This document shows, piece after piece, positions 1 through 7,802 of a stretch of DNA of 64,000 nucleotides. How positions within the stretch are numbered: the stretch's first letter is position 1; each line of letters begins with the position of its first letter. The stretch is from positions 1 to 64,000 of IMG/VR virus record IMGVR_UViG_3300025087_000641. The stretch is one strand, 5' to 3'. The DNA comes from a virus. A model generated the notes under the pieces. The model was not told the DNA's origin. It ran no database searches and saw only the letters and a list, made by a program, of their open reading frames with translations. The position numbers and the translations under genes were made by a program.

Positions 1-60
1 CAGAAACACAGTATGCGACCATGCCAGAAATGCTATTACGGATACAACTATAATGCCTAG
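1..60 (+). CDS. C-terminal end of a zinc-ribbon-like protein (partial)
   Basis: The frame is open from the window edge and ends at TAG 58-60. The visible tail is about 19 residues and contains a CQKC pair, which suggests the last knuckle of a zinc ribbon. The next gene's ATG (53-55) lies inside this tail, so the two are translationally coupled. Function unknown. Confidence 0.5.
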   Translation, partial: QKHSMRPCQKCYYGYNYNA

Positions 61-274
61 AGGGGTCTATCCGAGAACTAGTGGCTTTTGCCAGAAGATG
101 CAACAGATCGCCACAGAAGCGACAAGCCTCTGGCCTTACAAGAGTTACATCTGTTCTATCTGTGGCGGAGAATTTGAAAGCAAGAGTCATCATATGCCAA
201 ACGTCTGCAAGAATGAGGTCTGCCAGAGAAGTTATTACCGTGACAAGTTGAGAGAGTGGAGGGCAAGGCAGTGA
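53..274 (+). CDS. small zinc-ribbon protein, 73 aa
   Basis: Two cysteine pairs, CSIC near residue 34 and CKNEVC near residue 52, are separated by a His-containing loop, as in treble-clef or zinc-ribbon folds. The C-terminus is basic (REWRARQ). The start overlaps the previous stop and its own stop overlaps the next start (ATGA at 274). Nucleic-acid binding is an inference; the family is not recognised. Confidence 0.6.
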   Translation: MPRGVYPRTSGFCQKMQQIATEATSLWPYKSYICSICGGEFESKSHHMPNVCKNEVCQRSYYRDKLREWRARQ

Positions 275-357
275 TGGACGAGTGGGGATTTACACTTTAC
301 TTGATAAGCATGGTGGGGTACTTGTGTCTTATGGCGTTGGCGCAAAGAAAAAGGTAG
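274..357 (+). CDS. membrane microprotein, 27 aa
   Basis: The ATG at 274 overlaps the preceding TGA. The product is one hydrophobic segment (about residues 5-22) followed by a basic QRKR tail, so a single-pass membrane peptide is likely. The overlapping start argues for translation. No function is assigned. About 58 nt without a convincing gene follow before rtcB. Confidence 0.45.
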   Translation: MDEWGFTLYLISMVGYLCLMALAQRKR

Positions 358-415
358 ACTTGCGAGCAGAATGATAGCAAAATGACATACAAACCGCACA
401 CATGAATGGAGAAAA

Positions 416-1588
416 ATGAAAATCATTGACGAAATTCCAGTTTGGGGAGAACCAGAGGATGGGGCATTGGTACAAATAAAGAATTGTGCCAAAGATGCCT
501 ATGCGGTTGCGCTCATGGCCGATAACCATAAAGGCTACTCCTGTCCAATTGGCGGAGTTGTGGCATACACAGATTCTATTTCTCCAAATTGCGTAGGTTT
601 TGACATCGCGTGTGGCAACAAGGCAGTATTGACAGACATCCCCGCCAGCGAGGTTCGCAAGAACATCAAGACTCTGATGAACGACATCTGGGAGAATCTT
701 GAATTCGGAATCGGAAAGAAGAATCAGGTACGACAAGACCACGAGTTGTTCTATTCTCCGTCTTGGAAATTGGATGCCATTGCGCCACTCAAGGATATGG
801 CGAGAGAACAACTTGGGACTATCGGCTCTGGCAATCACTATGTTGACCTCTTGGAAGATGAGCAAGGCAGAACATGGATTGGAGTCCACTTTGGCTCTCG
901 CGGATTCGGACACAAGACCGCCACATATTTCCTAAAAGCGGGAGGGGCGAAGGACGGGATTGATACAGACCCGCTTGTTATTCCAGTATCCTCAGCACTC
1001 GGAACTGATTATCTTGAGTGCATGACTCTTGCCGGAAGATATGCCTATGCTGGCAGAGATTGGGTGTGCGAAGAGGTTGCCAGAATACTTGGGGCGAACA
1101 TCTTGGATGAAGTCCACAACCATCACAATTTTGCGTGGCGAGAAAAACACAATGGGCAAGACCTATGGGTAGTTCGCAAGGGGGCCACACCAGCATTCCC
1201 CGGACAGCGCGGATTTGTCGGCGGTTCAATGGGCGACATCTCGGTTATCCTTGAGGGCGTGGAATCTGATGAGGCGAAGTATTCACTCTACTCAACTGTT
1301 CACGGGGCGGGGAGAGTCATGAGTCGAACTGCGGCAAGGGGAAAAGTAAATCGCAAGACTGGTGCTGTTATCTCTAAGGGTTCTATATCGCGCGAAATGA
1401 TGATGGGGTGGATTGACAAACTTGGAGTCGAACTGCGAGGAGCGGGAACGGACGAATCGCCACAGGCTTACAAGAGATTGCCAGAAGTCCTTGAACATCA
1501 CAAGTCAACATTCAAGATTCTACACACGTTGACCCCAATGGGTGTTGCAATGGCTTCGGCTAAGGAGTTTGACCCATATCGGGACTAG
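416..1588 (+). CDS. rtcB: RtcB-family RNA-splicing ligase
   Basis: RtcB joins RNA 2',3'-cyclic phosphate or 3'-phosphate ends to 5'-OH ends through a guanylylated histidine, using GTP and Mn2+. The 390-residue length is near the usual ~400. Family motifs appear in order: DNHKG at 36-40, FDIACG at 62-67 with the metal-binding Cys66, GSGNHYVD at 137-144, HFGSRGFGH at 158-166, HNHHNFAW at 234-241, RKGATPA at 254-260, GSMGD at 270-274 and HGAGRVMSR at 296-304, where the His is the expected GMP acceptor. The start is preceded by GGAGAAAA. All metal and nucleotide ligands seem present, so it should be active. In a phage it plausibly repairs tRNAs cut by host defence nucleases; a tRNA gene and a second ligase-like gene (25789) fit that role. 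Confidence 0.93.
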   Translation: MKIIDEIPVWGEPEDGALVQIKNCAKDAYAVALMADNHKGYSCPIGGVVAYTDSISPNCVGFDIACGNKAVLTDIPASEVRKNIKTLMNDIWENLEFGIGKKNQVRQDHELFYSPSWKLDAIAPLKDMAREQLGTIGSGNHYVDLLEDEQGRTWIGVHFGSRGFGHKTATYFLKAGGAKDGIDTDPLVIPVSSALGTDYLECMTLAGRYAYAGRDWVCEEVARILGANILDEVHNHHNFAWREKHNGQDLWVVRKGATPAFPGQRGFVGGSMGDISVILEGVESDEAKYSLYSTVHGAGRVMSRTAARGKVNRKTGAVISKGSISREMMMGWIDKLGVELRGAGTDESPQAYKRLPEVLEHHKSTFKILHTLTPMGVAMASAKEFDPYRD

Positions 1589-1591
1589 CGA

Positions 1592-2728
1592 ATGAAGAAA
1601 CCTATAGTTGTCCTGTCGGCAATCGCTATCCGACTCTTCCTCATATTCAACACGGGCGGGGGATACGACCTACAAATCTATCGCTACTTCGGAAACATTG
1701 TGGCACATAGCGGAAATCCATACCTCGCGCCTGTGAATGGCATAATCAGTCCGATATATGCTGATATGTCGCCACTAAACATGATTCTGTTCGCTGGTAT
1801 CCTGCTAGTCCACAATTCGGACATCGCCATTCGATTATTCCTCACACTTGCCGATATATTAGTTGTCGTCTCTCTTTTATTTTTCCCAAACCGTGACAAG
1901 TTATGGAGGGAATCTGTTGCATTATTCTATGCCCTCAGTCCAATTGTACTTTATGGATTTACAATTGTGGCGGAGGATAAATCTCTCATATTCCTCTTGC
2001 TTGTGCTAGTGTTCGCCATGATAGAGTCTGGACATCCGACTCTTGCCGTACTCGCCACAACTGCGCTGGCAATCTATAAATGGATGGGTATATTTTTTAT
2101 CATTCCCCTCATATTCCATGTATCAAAGAGTCGGCGTGACATCATTCTGTATGGACTCTTGTTCGCCACACTGTTTGTTGCCTCGCACGTCCCGTACTTC
2201 CCGGACAATCTTGTTGCCTACAAGTATCGTGAAGCACGAACACTGTTTGATCCACCCATCCACTCAAGCATCACTATCCTGCTATCCAGCATCGGACTCT
2301 ATACGCCTGCCATCGTGAAGTTATTCATCCCATCGTCACTCATTGTGATGTATGCGCTGTATGCCTTCAAGAGAATCAACATCGCCACCTGCATTGCGCT
2401 ATCAATTTTCTTCGCCTATTTGCCTGCCCCAGAGATGGGATTTGACAGAATAGTTCTTATCTCTTTGCCGTTGCTGTTTATTGTAAAACTATCTCCTGCA
2501 AGGTTTGTGAAGATTTGGACACTCACCACTGTCTCTGTCATTGGATTCTTGTTCACGCAATACAGTTCGCCATTGAATGTGGCGGTATCTTACCTTATGC
2601 CTATTGCGCTACTGGGAATGTTCTTGTACGATAATTTCAGCGGGCGGGTAGCTCAATGGTTAGAGCGCCACTCTTATAAGGTGTCGGCTATTGGTTCAAA
2701 TCCAATCCCGCCCACCACGAAAGGATAG
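1592..2728 (+). CDS. GT-C-type membrane glycosyltransferase, C-terminus overlapping a tRNA
   Basis: This is a polytopic membrane protein with about 9-11 hydrophobic segments. Early on, a short loop at residues 22-34 carries YDLQIYRYFG, resembling the acidic first periplasmic loop of GT-C polyprenyl-phosphate-dependent mannosyltransferases (GT87/DUF2029-like). Such enzymes add sugars from lipid-linked donors on the outer face of the membrane. It starts 3 nt after rtcB. The last ~28 codons are read through the tRNA-Ile gene at 2642-2717 (GRVAQWLERHS is a typical spurious tRNA translation), so the native C-terminus has been replaced by tRNA-derived sequence. Substrate unknown. Confidence 0.7.
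   Translation: MKKPIVVLSAIAIRLFLIFNTGGGYDLQIYRYFGNIVAHSGNPYLAPVNGIISPIYADMSPLNMILFAGILLVHNSDIAIRLFLTLADILVVVSLLFFPNRDKLWRESVALFYALSPIVLYGFTIVAEDKSLIFLLLVLVFAMIESGHPTLAVLATTALAIYKWMGIFFIIPLIFHVSKSRRDIILYGLLFATLFVASHVPYFPDNLVAYKYREARTLFDPPIHSSITILLSSIGLYTPAIVKLFIPSSLIVMYALYAFKRINIATCIALSIFFAYLPAPEMGFDRIVLISLPLLFIVKLSPARFVKIWTLTTVSVIGFLFTQYSSPLNVAVSYLMPIALLGMFLYDNFSGRVAQWLERHSYKVSAIGSNPIPPTTKG
2642..2717 (+). tRNA. tRNA-Ile (anticodon UAU), CCA encoded
   Basis: A full cloverleaf can be drawn. The acceptor GGGCGGG (2642-2648) pairs with CCCGCCC (2707-2713); the D stem is GCTC/GAGC; the anticodon arm is CCACT/GGTGT with loop CTTATAA (anticodon TAT); the T arm is ATTGG/CCAAT with loop TTCAAAT; ACCA is encoded at the end. 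The anticodon stem has one C-T mismatch at its base. It would read the AUA codon, which is rare in many GC-rich hosts. The gene lies inside the 3' end of the preceding ORF. Confidence 0.9.
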
Positions 2729-2733
2729 CCACA

Positions 2734-3036
2734 ATGAGAGACAGTGTATTTTTCTGGAATGACGAAGAGGAAGAGGAAGAAGAGGAGCGGGCACGGGCAA
2801 CAAGATATTTCAAGTTGAAGCCAAACGAGGTGTTTGCCAACGGCTTCTATGTCAACGCATTATCACCAGAAGAATGGATTGAGGCTGGGAGTCCAGAATA
2901 CAAAAGTCAAGAAGGCGTTGAGGCATTATTACACTTTCGATGGGACAGTTGGCATATCATTGGTGTAAATGACAAAGAACCGCATACGCCAGAATATTGT
3001 AGTTACTGTGATAGACATTCCAGTGTCGAAGCCTAA
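2734..3036 (+). CDS. hypothetical acidic-N-terminus protein, 100 aa
   Basis: Residues 8-17 are almost all Asp/Glu, followed by a basic ARATRYFKLKP segment and an alpha/beta-looking remainder ending in a CSYC pair. The start follows the tRNA by 16 nt with a weak AAGGATAG leader. Its 3' end overlaps the next ORF. No family recognised. Confidence 0.55.
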   Translation: MRDSVFFWNDEEEEEEEERARATRYFKLKPNEVFANGFYVNALSPEEWIEAGSPEYKSQEGVEALLHFRWDSWHIIGVNDKEPHTPEYCSYCDRHSSVEA

Positions 3037-3304
3037 CCCTCGCTATCCGCTAAACGAATATGAACTCATAGCCCTCTCTAAATGGCTACCGAGATGCACA
3101 TTCCTTCCGGGTAGTCCAGAAAAGAGATTCGTGAGGCAGAACAAGAACGCCACAGCACTCACCGAGAAACAGCGCGAGTGGTTGAGGAAGATTACTTACC
3201 ACTATCGCAAACAGATAGGATTGTCAGACGATAAAGCCGAGGCGTGGTTCAAACAAATGGAAGCGCCAGTAGAGGCACTATTTATAACGGGACAGTTGTT
3301 ATGA
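2969..3304 (+). CDS. hypothetical protein with LTEKQREWL motif
   Basis: Residues 25-90 look conserved in style: a WLPRCTFLPGS segment, then KRFVRQN, then LTEKQREWLRKITYHYRKQIG, which reads as a helical, basic surface like those of small phage replication-associated proteins. The ATG at 2969 overlaps the previous gene by 68 nt; an in-frame GTG at 3023 would cut that to 14 nt and is perhaps the real start, but neither has a clear ribosome site. Function unknown. Confidence 0.6.
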   Translation: MTKNRIRQNIVVTVIDIPVSKPNPRYPLNEYELIALSKWLPRCTFLPGSPEKRFVRQNKNATALTEKQREWLRKITYHYRKQIGLSDDKAEAWFKQMEAPVEALFITGQLL

Positions 3305-3546
3305 AAACGGACTACAAATATATCCACTTTGACAAGAAATTCAACCTCGCTAAAACAACTTGCTGGAGTTGCATCAACAACAGTGGCGAATATGAACTTG
3401 GAGAAGTCAAATGGAGTGCTGGATGGAGACAGTATTGCTATTTCCCGCTACCAACATATAACCAAATTGTCTACAGTTCTGGTTGCCTCAAAGACATAGC
3501 AGACTTCATTGAACAACTCATGGTAGATAGAAAGGCACAGCAATGA
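3301..3546 (+). CDS. hypothetical protein, 81 aa
   Basis: I chose the ATG at 3301 because it overlaps the previous TGA (ATGA), the dominant arrangement in this genome; the frame is open 57 nt further upstream. The protein has a CWSC pair near residue 21 and aromatic-rich beta-strand segments. No family recognised. Confidence 0.6.
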   Translation: MKTDYKYIHFDKKFNLAKTTCWSCINNSGEYELGEVKWSAGWRQYCYFPLPTYNQIVYSSGCLKDIADFIEQLMVDRKAQQ

Positions 3547-3734
3547 ACATCCCAAAGATAATTGACGTTCTGACTCGCGCCAAACACGAACACTACTCAG
3601 AATACGAGGGACTTCATAGTTGCTGGACATTCACTGGTGGAGAATATGACTGTGGCGCAGACGAAATCAACGCCAAGATTGATGCGCTAATTCTTGAACT
3701 GCAACAAGAACTAGACATCGCCACAAAAGCATAG
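3543..3734 (+). CDS. hypothetical protein, 63 aa
   Basis: The ATG overlaps the preceding stop (ATGA at 3543). The short polypeptide has a C-terminal amphipathic helix rich in Leu, Asp and Glu (about residues 42-60). It is the last gene of this + strand unit and is followed by an operator-like motif and a terminator. Confidence 0.55.
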   Translation: MNIPKIIDVLTRAKHEHYSEYEGLHSCWTFTGGEYDCGADEINAKIDALILELQQELDIATKA

Positions 3735-3737
3735 CAA

Positions 3738-3753
3738 TAGTCAAATTTGCACA
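3738..3753 (+). promoter_or_regulatory. copy of motif TAGTCAARTTTGYACA
   Basis: The sequence TAGTCAAATTTGCACA lies between the last + strand gene and the terminator at 3758. It matches the 16-bp motif found in many intergenic gaps of this window (see the finding on the dispersed motif). Confidence 0.5.
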
Positions 3754-3757
3754 AAAG

Positions 3758-3788
3758 AAAAGCCCCTCAATCCACGAGGGGCTTTTTG
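3758..3788. terminator. bidirectional rho-independent terminator
   Basis: AGCCCCTC (3761-3768) pairs with GAGGGGCT (3776-3783) around a 7-nt loop. An A tract precedes it and a T tract follows (TTTTT at 3783-3787), so it can work on both strands. It sits exactly between the convergent + operon and the minus-strand methyltransferase genes. Confidence 0.85.
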
Positions 3789-3820
3789 ATTAGCAGAAAT
3801 GTTCGCCACAGGCATATTGC

Positions 3821-3913
3821 TCAAAGACGTGGCGATACCCCACAATCCTCCAGAGCAACACGGTACTTTTTGCCTGTGTGCTTACACCACACATCAAAGC
3901 GAAATTTGCTCAT
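3821..3913 (-). CDS. small basic Cys-containing peptide, 30 aa
   Basis: The ATG (complement of 3911-3913) overlaps the end of the adjacent methyltransferase gene and the frame stops at 3821. The product is basic with Cys10 and Cys24 (WCKHTGKKYR). The overlap and protein-like composition favour a real coupled gene, but it is short. Confidence 0.35.
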   Translation of the reverse strand: MSKFRFDVWCKHTGKKYRVALEDCGVSPRL

Positions 3914-4436
3914 AAGGCGGCTTCTGTTCTGCTGTACAAAGGGTATCATTGTGTCCCATTCCGTGTGCGACAATTAGAATCTCGACAATCTCATAATGCC
4001 TCTTTCTACCCATGCCGTTTGTGTTCCATCCGAATGATAGACAGTAACCGTTGGGTTTCAAGATTTTATCAATCAGATTCCGTTCCGCCTGCCAATTTGT
4101 TCGCATCGCATCCTGCGCCTTCATTTTTAGCCCAATAGAATCGTAGCATTCCTTGATTTGTCTCGGAGAATAGGGAGGATCAAAAATGGCAACATCGGCA
4201 CGGACTCCAAACCTTACCATTTCCCCGAGAAATTCCAATACATCCATGTGATATTCAGCAGCAGTATTTGGATTTAGGTCGTTGGTGTACGTCGCCCACC
4301 CCTTGTTCCTTGCAAATGGGTCTATACTGACAGCGCAACTTGATACGGGAAGATACCTCCTAACGAAATCTCGTATAGGTGGAACATCAAATGTGTTTGC
4401 GCTTGGCATTGCCCACAAACGAGAAATTTTCACCAC
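3894..4436 (-). CDS. phage N6-adenine-type DNA methyltransferase
   Basis: This SAM-dependent DNA methyltransferase-like protein has the catalytic motif IV DPPY at 86-89, preceded by VAIF, and an SAM-site-like IDPFARN segment at 38-44. At 180 residues it is a compact solitary phage enzyme without a restriction partner. The frame begins with GTG at 4436. A TATAAT box (complement of 4440-4445) is so close that transcription would start near 4433, so ATG 4409 (residue 10) may be the true start. It probably protects phage DNA from host restriction. Target unknown. Confidence 0.75.
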   Translation of the reverse strand: MVKISRLWAMPSANTFDVPPIRDFVRRYLPVSSCAVSIDPFARNKGWATYTNDLNPNTAAEYHMDVLEFLGEMVRFGVRADVAIFDPPYSPRQIKECYDSIGLKMKAQDAMRTNWQAERNLIDKILKPNGYCLSFGWNTNGMGRKRHYEIVEILIVAHGMGHNDTLCTAEQKPPYEQISL

Positions 4437-4439
4437 ACA

Positions 4440-4467
4440 ATTATACCAGAATATCCCACGTTCTGAA
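4440..4467 (-). promoter_or_regulatory. putative sigma70-like promoter for methyltransferase
   Basis: On the minus strand TTCAGA (4467-4462) and TATAAT (4445-4440) are 16 nt apart. The predicted start near 4433 leaves almost no leader, so the transcript would be leaderless or start at the internal ATG 4409. Confidence 0.45.
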
Positions 4468-4522
4468 TAGTACTCTAGTAATTTGAATTAGCCTATATGC
4501 TTATGCAAGACGTTGACATAAA

Positions 4523-5371
4523 TCAGAGAAGTTTTTCCTGTGCATTCATTGTCCAGATACGTTCACGACTCCACGAAATATACTTGGGATTCTGGTCAAT
4601 CCCAATGAATTTTCTTCCAAGTTCTATACTTGCGATTCCAGTTGCACCCAATCCGCAGAATGGGTCAAGCACAATGGAGTCTTTTGCGTGAGTGAACAAC
4701 CCAATAAGACGACGCGGAATCTCAACGGGGAAAATAGCAGGGTGATTCTTGTGACTCTCTGGCCTTACAAACCAAGTATCTTTGGTAAAATCTGAAAATG
4801 GGACAGCCTCCCGTCCGCGCATACCAGTTCCGCCACGATGAAACCACTGTCCCTTTGATCCCAACAAAATAAACTCGTTAGTCGGGCGCATATATGGATT
4901 GTTGTCACTGCCCATAGAGAATGTAGTGCTTATTGCCTCTCCGTCCTCGTGTCCCTTGACCCAAGTAATTGGTTCGCGCATATGCCTATCGCGCCGATAC
5001 ATCATATCAAAAATTCGGAATCCGACAGGCTCGATTCTCCCACATCCCTTAGACCTTATCCCATTACGATGTGTCAGATATTCTGGGTCAAAGTCCCCCC
5101 ACGACTCTTTGTATCTGTGCTCTGATTGCCACCTCACAACTCCCGGAACATTGATGGCAATTACTCCCCCTCGCACTAATACCCGATAGCACTCATCAAT
5201 AACCTTCCCCATCCAAGCATAGTAATCTGGCCATGGCATTTGGTCGTCAAATTCACCATATTCCTTCCGACAGTTGTATGGCGGACTTGTAACTATTAGG
5301 TCTATGCTACCAGACTCTATCTCTGGCAAAACATCTATGCAATTTCCACAATGCAATTCATATTCAGCCAT
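4523..5371 (-). CDS. beta-class DNA methyltransferase (N4-cytosine/N6-adenine)
   Basis: Motif IV TSPPYN occurs at 28-33 and motif I DPFCGLGATG near 236-245. This IV-to-I order, with the target-recognition region between, is typical of beta-class amino-methyltransferases. TSPPY favours N4-cytosine, but N6-adenine cannot be excluded. The 282-residue length is normal for a complete enzyme. No endonuclease gene is adjacent. A TATACT box (complement of 5378-5383) sits about 7 nt before the ATG, implying a leaderless message. With the neighbour at 3894 it forms a two-gene minus-strand modification unit divergent from the gene cluster starting at 6054. Confidence 0.88.
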   Translation of the reverse strand: MAEYELHCGNCIDVLPEIESGSIDLIVTSPPYNCRKEYGEFDDQMPWPDYYAWMGKVIDECYRVLVRGGVIAINVPGVVRWQSEHRYKESWGDFDPEYLTHRNGIRSKGCGRIEPVGFRIFDMMYRRDRHMREPITWVKGHEDGEAISTTFSMGSDNNPYMRPTNEFILLGSKGQWFHRGGTGMRGREAVPFSDFTKDTWFVRPESHKNHPAIFPVEIPRRLIGLFTHAKDSIVLDPFCGLGATGIASIELGRKFIGIDQNPKYISWSRERIWTMNAQEKLL

Positions 5372-5436
5372 TCATCAAGTATAACACGGACTATAATCTC
5401 AGGCATGGATAATTGGTACTGGTAAAATACACATGA

Positions 5437-5523
5437 TTAGTCAAATTTGGATATTGACTCATATTTTTGTCTGGCATACTCACCGATAAATTTTATGTAA
5501 AGTTGCTCGCAGGGGGTGGTCAT
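5437..5523 (-). CDS. possible small ORF, 28 aa
   Basis: An ATG-initiated minus frame gives a protein-like, Tyr/Lys-rich sequence (YIKFIGEYARQKYES). A longer upstream extension reads like noise. No ribosome site is visible. It could be a small host-takeover peptide or chance. Confidence 0.25.
   Translation of the reverse strand: MTTPCEQLYIKFIGEYARQKYESISKFD
5438..5453 (+). promoter_or_regulatory. copy of motif TAGTCAARTTTGYACA
   Basis: TAGTCAAATTTGGATA matches the dispersed motif in its first 12 bases. It lies in the divergent region just beyond the methyltransferase promoter, a natural operator position. Confidence 0.4.
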
Positions 5524-5989
5524 TCTTATGTCAAGTCTGACGTGTGCGCCTCTATTCGTGGTGTGGTGGGTGGGGGAGTGGGGTGCCTCGCGCAGCGTGA
5601 TGATCGAGGCAAACGAATTAGGTAATATAATAGTTCTTATACGATACGATTCACGCTCAAAATCGGCACAATACAATCATTCGTGTATGGCGCATGGGCC
5701 GGTATCATGTCACACAGCCCTGCCTGTGGCGTAGTGCTGGCCGACCATGCTACCATCCTCGCGCAACAGGTCATAGCACAGGCACAATAGCACACTGCGC
5801 CAGTACACTCGCAATAGGGGCACGCTGGCGAGGACTACCAACAGATACACCACAATGACAGATAAAACGTGTGGCGGCACTCTCTTGCTCGATTAACTGG
5901 CAACGTAGAACGAGTGTACCATGCTGGCGCATGAGGCGAGTCATTATGGCAATGGTACTAAGACTACCCGAAAGTACCATGATATACGC

Positions 5990-6018
5990 TTGACTAATGC
6001 TCGGTAAAAGTCTATTAT
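5990..6018 (+). promoter_or_regulatory. promoter of the 6-kb gene cluster
   Basis: TTGACT (5990-5995) and TATTAT (6013-6018) are separated by 17 nt. The predicted start is near 6025, followed by the ribosome site GAGAGAGG and the ATG at 6054. This is the best sigma70-like promoter in the left half and opens the long + strand run of small genes. Confidence 0.65.
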
Positions 6019-6053
6019 GATGCAATAGGACAGACAGAGAGAGGACATCAGCA

Positions 6054-6212
6054 ATGCGTAACTACCAGAGCAACTATTCAGCCAAGGAAGCACAAGCATC
6101 ACTGTACCGCAAGCAGAATGCATCGGTGCTGGGTGCATTGGTCGGGCTAGTCGCCTTCTCCGCTATCGTGCTGGCGATTGTGGTACTGGCCTCCACGATG
6201 GGGTTGTTCTAG
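6054..6212 (+). CDS. single-pass membrane protein, 52 aa
   Basis: The ATG follows GAGAGAGG by 10 nt. The N-terminal 24 residues are polar, then residues 25-50 form one long hydrophobic helix (LVGLVAFSAIVLAIVVLA). As first gene behind the promoter at 5990 it should be strongly expressed. Membrane microproteins in this position are common in phage early regions; function unknown. Confidence 0.65.
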   Translation: MRNYQSNYSAKEAQASLYRKQNASVLGALVGLVAFSAIVLAIVVLASTMGLF

Positions 6213-6221
6213 GCGAGGACA

Positions 6222-6281
6222 ATGGCAGGACAGAAACGCGACAATCGAGACAAAACCGCGACAATTCAGAATCTAGCATAG
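6222..6281 (+). CDS. possible basic peptide, 19 aa
   Basis: A very short ATG frame behind GGCGAGGAC encodes a polar, basic peptide (QKRDNRDKT). The ribosome-site-like leader is the only support; it could be a leader peptide for the gene at 6301 or noise. Confidence 0.25.
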   Translation: MAGQKRDNRDKTATIQNLA

Positions 6282-6300
6282 CACAGATTGAGTAAACGCA

Positions 6301-6555
6301 ATGTCGCCCAACGATAGATACCAAGTATGCGGTCAAGTGTCAGGTCTGATATGCACTGCCTCAACTAAAGCAGAGGCGTTTAGGATAGGGGCAAAGCACG
6401 CTACATCAGAGGACAAAGACGGGTTTGACATTGGCGCTCACGATTGCCCCGTCGAGGTATTTGATTGCCTTGCTCACAACGGACAGCCAGAATTGTGGCG
6501 TTATGACGACGATAGCAATACATGGAAAGTCGTCAGGATCAGGATAGTACAATGA
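6301..6555 (+). CDS. hypothetical protein, 84 aa
   Basis: The fold looks alpha/beta, with two or three cysteines and a WRYDDDSNTWK segment near the C-terminus. It is coupled to the next gene by an ATGA overlap at 6552. No family recognised. Confidence 0.6.
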   Translation: MSPNDRYQVCGQVSGLICTASTKAEAFRIGAKHATSEDKDGFDIGAHDCPVEVFDCLAHNGQPELWRYDDDSNTWKVVRIRIVQ

Positions 6556-7199
6556 GTACAATCCACCTCCACGCAAACGAGACAATGGAAGCGCTCGCAA
6601 AACAGGCATTCGGGTACACTGGGCGCAAGTTCCAAGTTGAGGCGAGGGAACGAGTACATATCGTCTCATATTGGGATGGCGGCACGCGGTCATACTGGGC
6701 AGTGCTAACGATGAGACTAGCGAGGGGCGAGTCCGCACCGGATCGCCACAATACCATCATGGTGCGTGGAATGCCAGAATTGCGCGTGGTGGGAGAATGC
6801 GGCGGGATGGGACAACCTGCCGGGATTGATGTGGAGATTGACGCTAATACCATTGTGGCAGAGCATGTCATCTTTTGCGGTAAAGATTTGGGAATTCGCT
6901 TCTATGTGAATCCCGCCCGCTTGCCACAGTACCTTCCGGCCTCGGCCAATGAACTAACCCGCGAACAAAGAATCGTCCTTGTCGCCACGAGGTCATACAA
7001 GTCCTCGTATGCTGGCGTTGGCAACTATCGGTATATTGAGGCAGGGCGTGAGACCGGCATTAGCCTAGCCGACTGGGAACGAAGCAAGGCAGAATGCCAG
7101 CAAATGGGATTGCTTGACAAACGAGGGGCTATCACAGTAGACGGGCGGAATGCTATCGGAAATGCGGATTTATGGCAATTCAGAAATGGACAGGGATAG
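6552..7199 (+). CDS. hypothetical protein, 215 aa
   Basis: I chose ATG 6552 because it overlaps the previous stop; the open frame begins 30 nt earlier. Residues 1-125 are beta-rich with RVHIVSYWDGGTRSYW; residues 128-205 are helical and include TREQRIVLVATRSYKSSYAG, where an arginine-rich surface suggests nucleic-acid contact. No catalytic motif is recognised. Confidence 0.65.
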   Translation: MSTIHLHANETMEALAKQAFGYTGRKFQVEARERVHIVSYWDGGTRSYWAVLTMRLARGESAPDRHNTIMVRGMPELRVVGECGGMGQPAGIDVEIDANTIVAEHVIFCGKDLGIRFYVNPARLPQYLPASANELTREQRIVLVATRSYKSSYAGVGNYRYIEAGRETGISLADWERSKAECQQMGLLDKRGAITVDGRNAIGNADLWQFRNGQG

Positions 7200-7248
7200 T
7201 ACAAAGGTACAGTATACTTATGCCGTGCTTTTGTGAGACAATACATCT

Positions 7249-7404
7249 ATGCCATACACTGATTGCCGATACTGGGTACGCTATGAAAAACAGGGGAGAA
7301 TCTGGACACACGCGGCATTGACGTTCGAGCAGTATCATTCGCTTGTGGCTAGGCTGGTAGCAGAGCATATCAGTTACACCACGGGAGAGGAGAAAGCGCA
7401 ATGA
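7249..7404 (+). CDS. small protein, 51 aa, paralogue of the 8213 product
   Basis: An aromatic N-terminal strand (CRYWVRYE) is followed by LTFEQYHSLVARL and a Tyr-Thr-rich end. The 8213 product has the same layout with LTYAQFYALTQAL, so the two look like diverged paralogues. Its stop overlaps the next ATG at 7401. Function unknown. Confidence 0.55.
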   Translation: MPYTDCRYWVRYEKQGRIWTHAALTFEQYHSLVARLVAEHISYTTGEEKAQ

Positions 7405-7607
7405 GCAGGATAACACTTGACTTATACACGGATAACATGAATCTTACAGAGATTGCGCTCGCTTATATCCTCGCGGATAAACTGTTCTACAATGGCGCGG
7501 ACGTGCTAGAGAAGCGAGTAAAACTGTTCCAGGCCGGAATCGCCAATGCTGGCGATGACGAGTTTTGGGCAGAGGTGGGGCGGATTATGGATGGGGTAGC
7601 GAAATGA
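7401..7607 (+). CDS. small helical acidic protein, 68 aa
   Basis: Coupled to both neighbours (ATGA at 7401; its stop lies next to ATG 7604). The sequence is mostly predicted helix with hydrophobic heptads between residues 15 and 45. No family recognised. Confidence 0.6.
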   Translation: MSRITLDLYTDNMNLTEIALAYILADKLFYNGADVLEKRVKLFQAGIANAGDDEFWAEVGRIMDGVAK

Positions 7608-7801
7608 CATACCAACAGATTACTCTCCGCGCAACGTCAGAATGGCAAGCACTCCCCGAACCAAACCCGCGAGGCATTGGCTATTTCCTCGCATCTGGAC
7701 AAGTGCAATTTGCTACTCGTGTCGGGTATGTCGGAGGCTCACATTTCCAAGCACGTATCAGCAAGGCGAATGCAAAGCGCGCCACAAAGAGAGGCAACTA
7801 A
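7604..7801 (+). CDS. small basic protein, 65 aa
   Basis: ATG 7604 overlaps the previous TGA, which fixes the start. The C-terminus is strongly basic (SKANAKRATKRGN), suggesting nucleic-acid binding. Function unknown. Confidence 0.55.
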   Translation: MTYQQITLRATSEWQALPEPNPRGIGYFLASGQVQFATRVGYVGGSHFQARISKANAKRATKRGN

Positions 7802-7802
7802 C

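Larger units (their letters stand above)
5372..6053. other. divergent control region with little coding evidence
   Basis: These 680 bases separate the minus-strand methyltransferases from the + strand cluster. They hold one motif copy (5438), a weak minus ORF (5437-5523), a TATAAT-like box near 5626 and a good promoter at 5990-6018. Longer open frames here have compositions unlike the neighbouring proteins and no ribosome sites. An origin or switch region is possible, but I see no iterons. Confidence 0.5.

Noticed and set aside
329-913. 194-codon minus-strand open frame opposite rtcB
   Set aside because: It lies wholly antisense to the well-conserved RtcB motifs, and its translation has no recognisable domain.
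5771-6025. 84-codon minus-strand frame in the divergent region
   Set aside because: No ribosome site, unlikely composition, and it runs into the promoter at 5990-6018.
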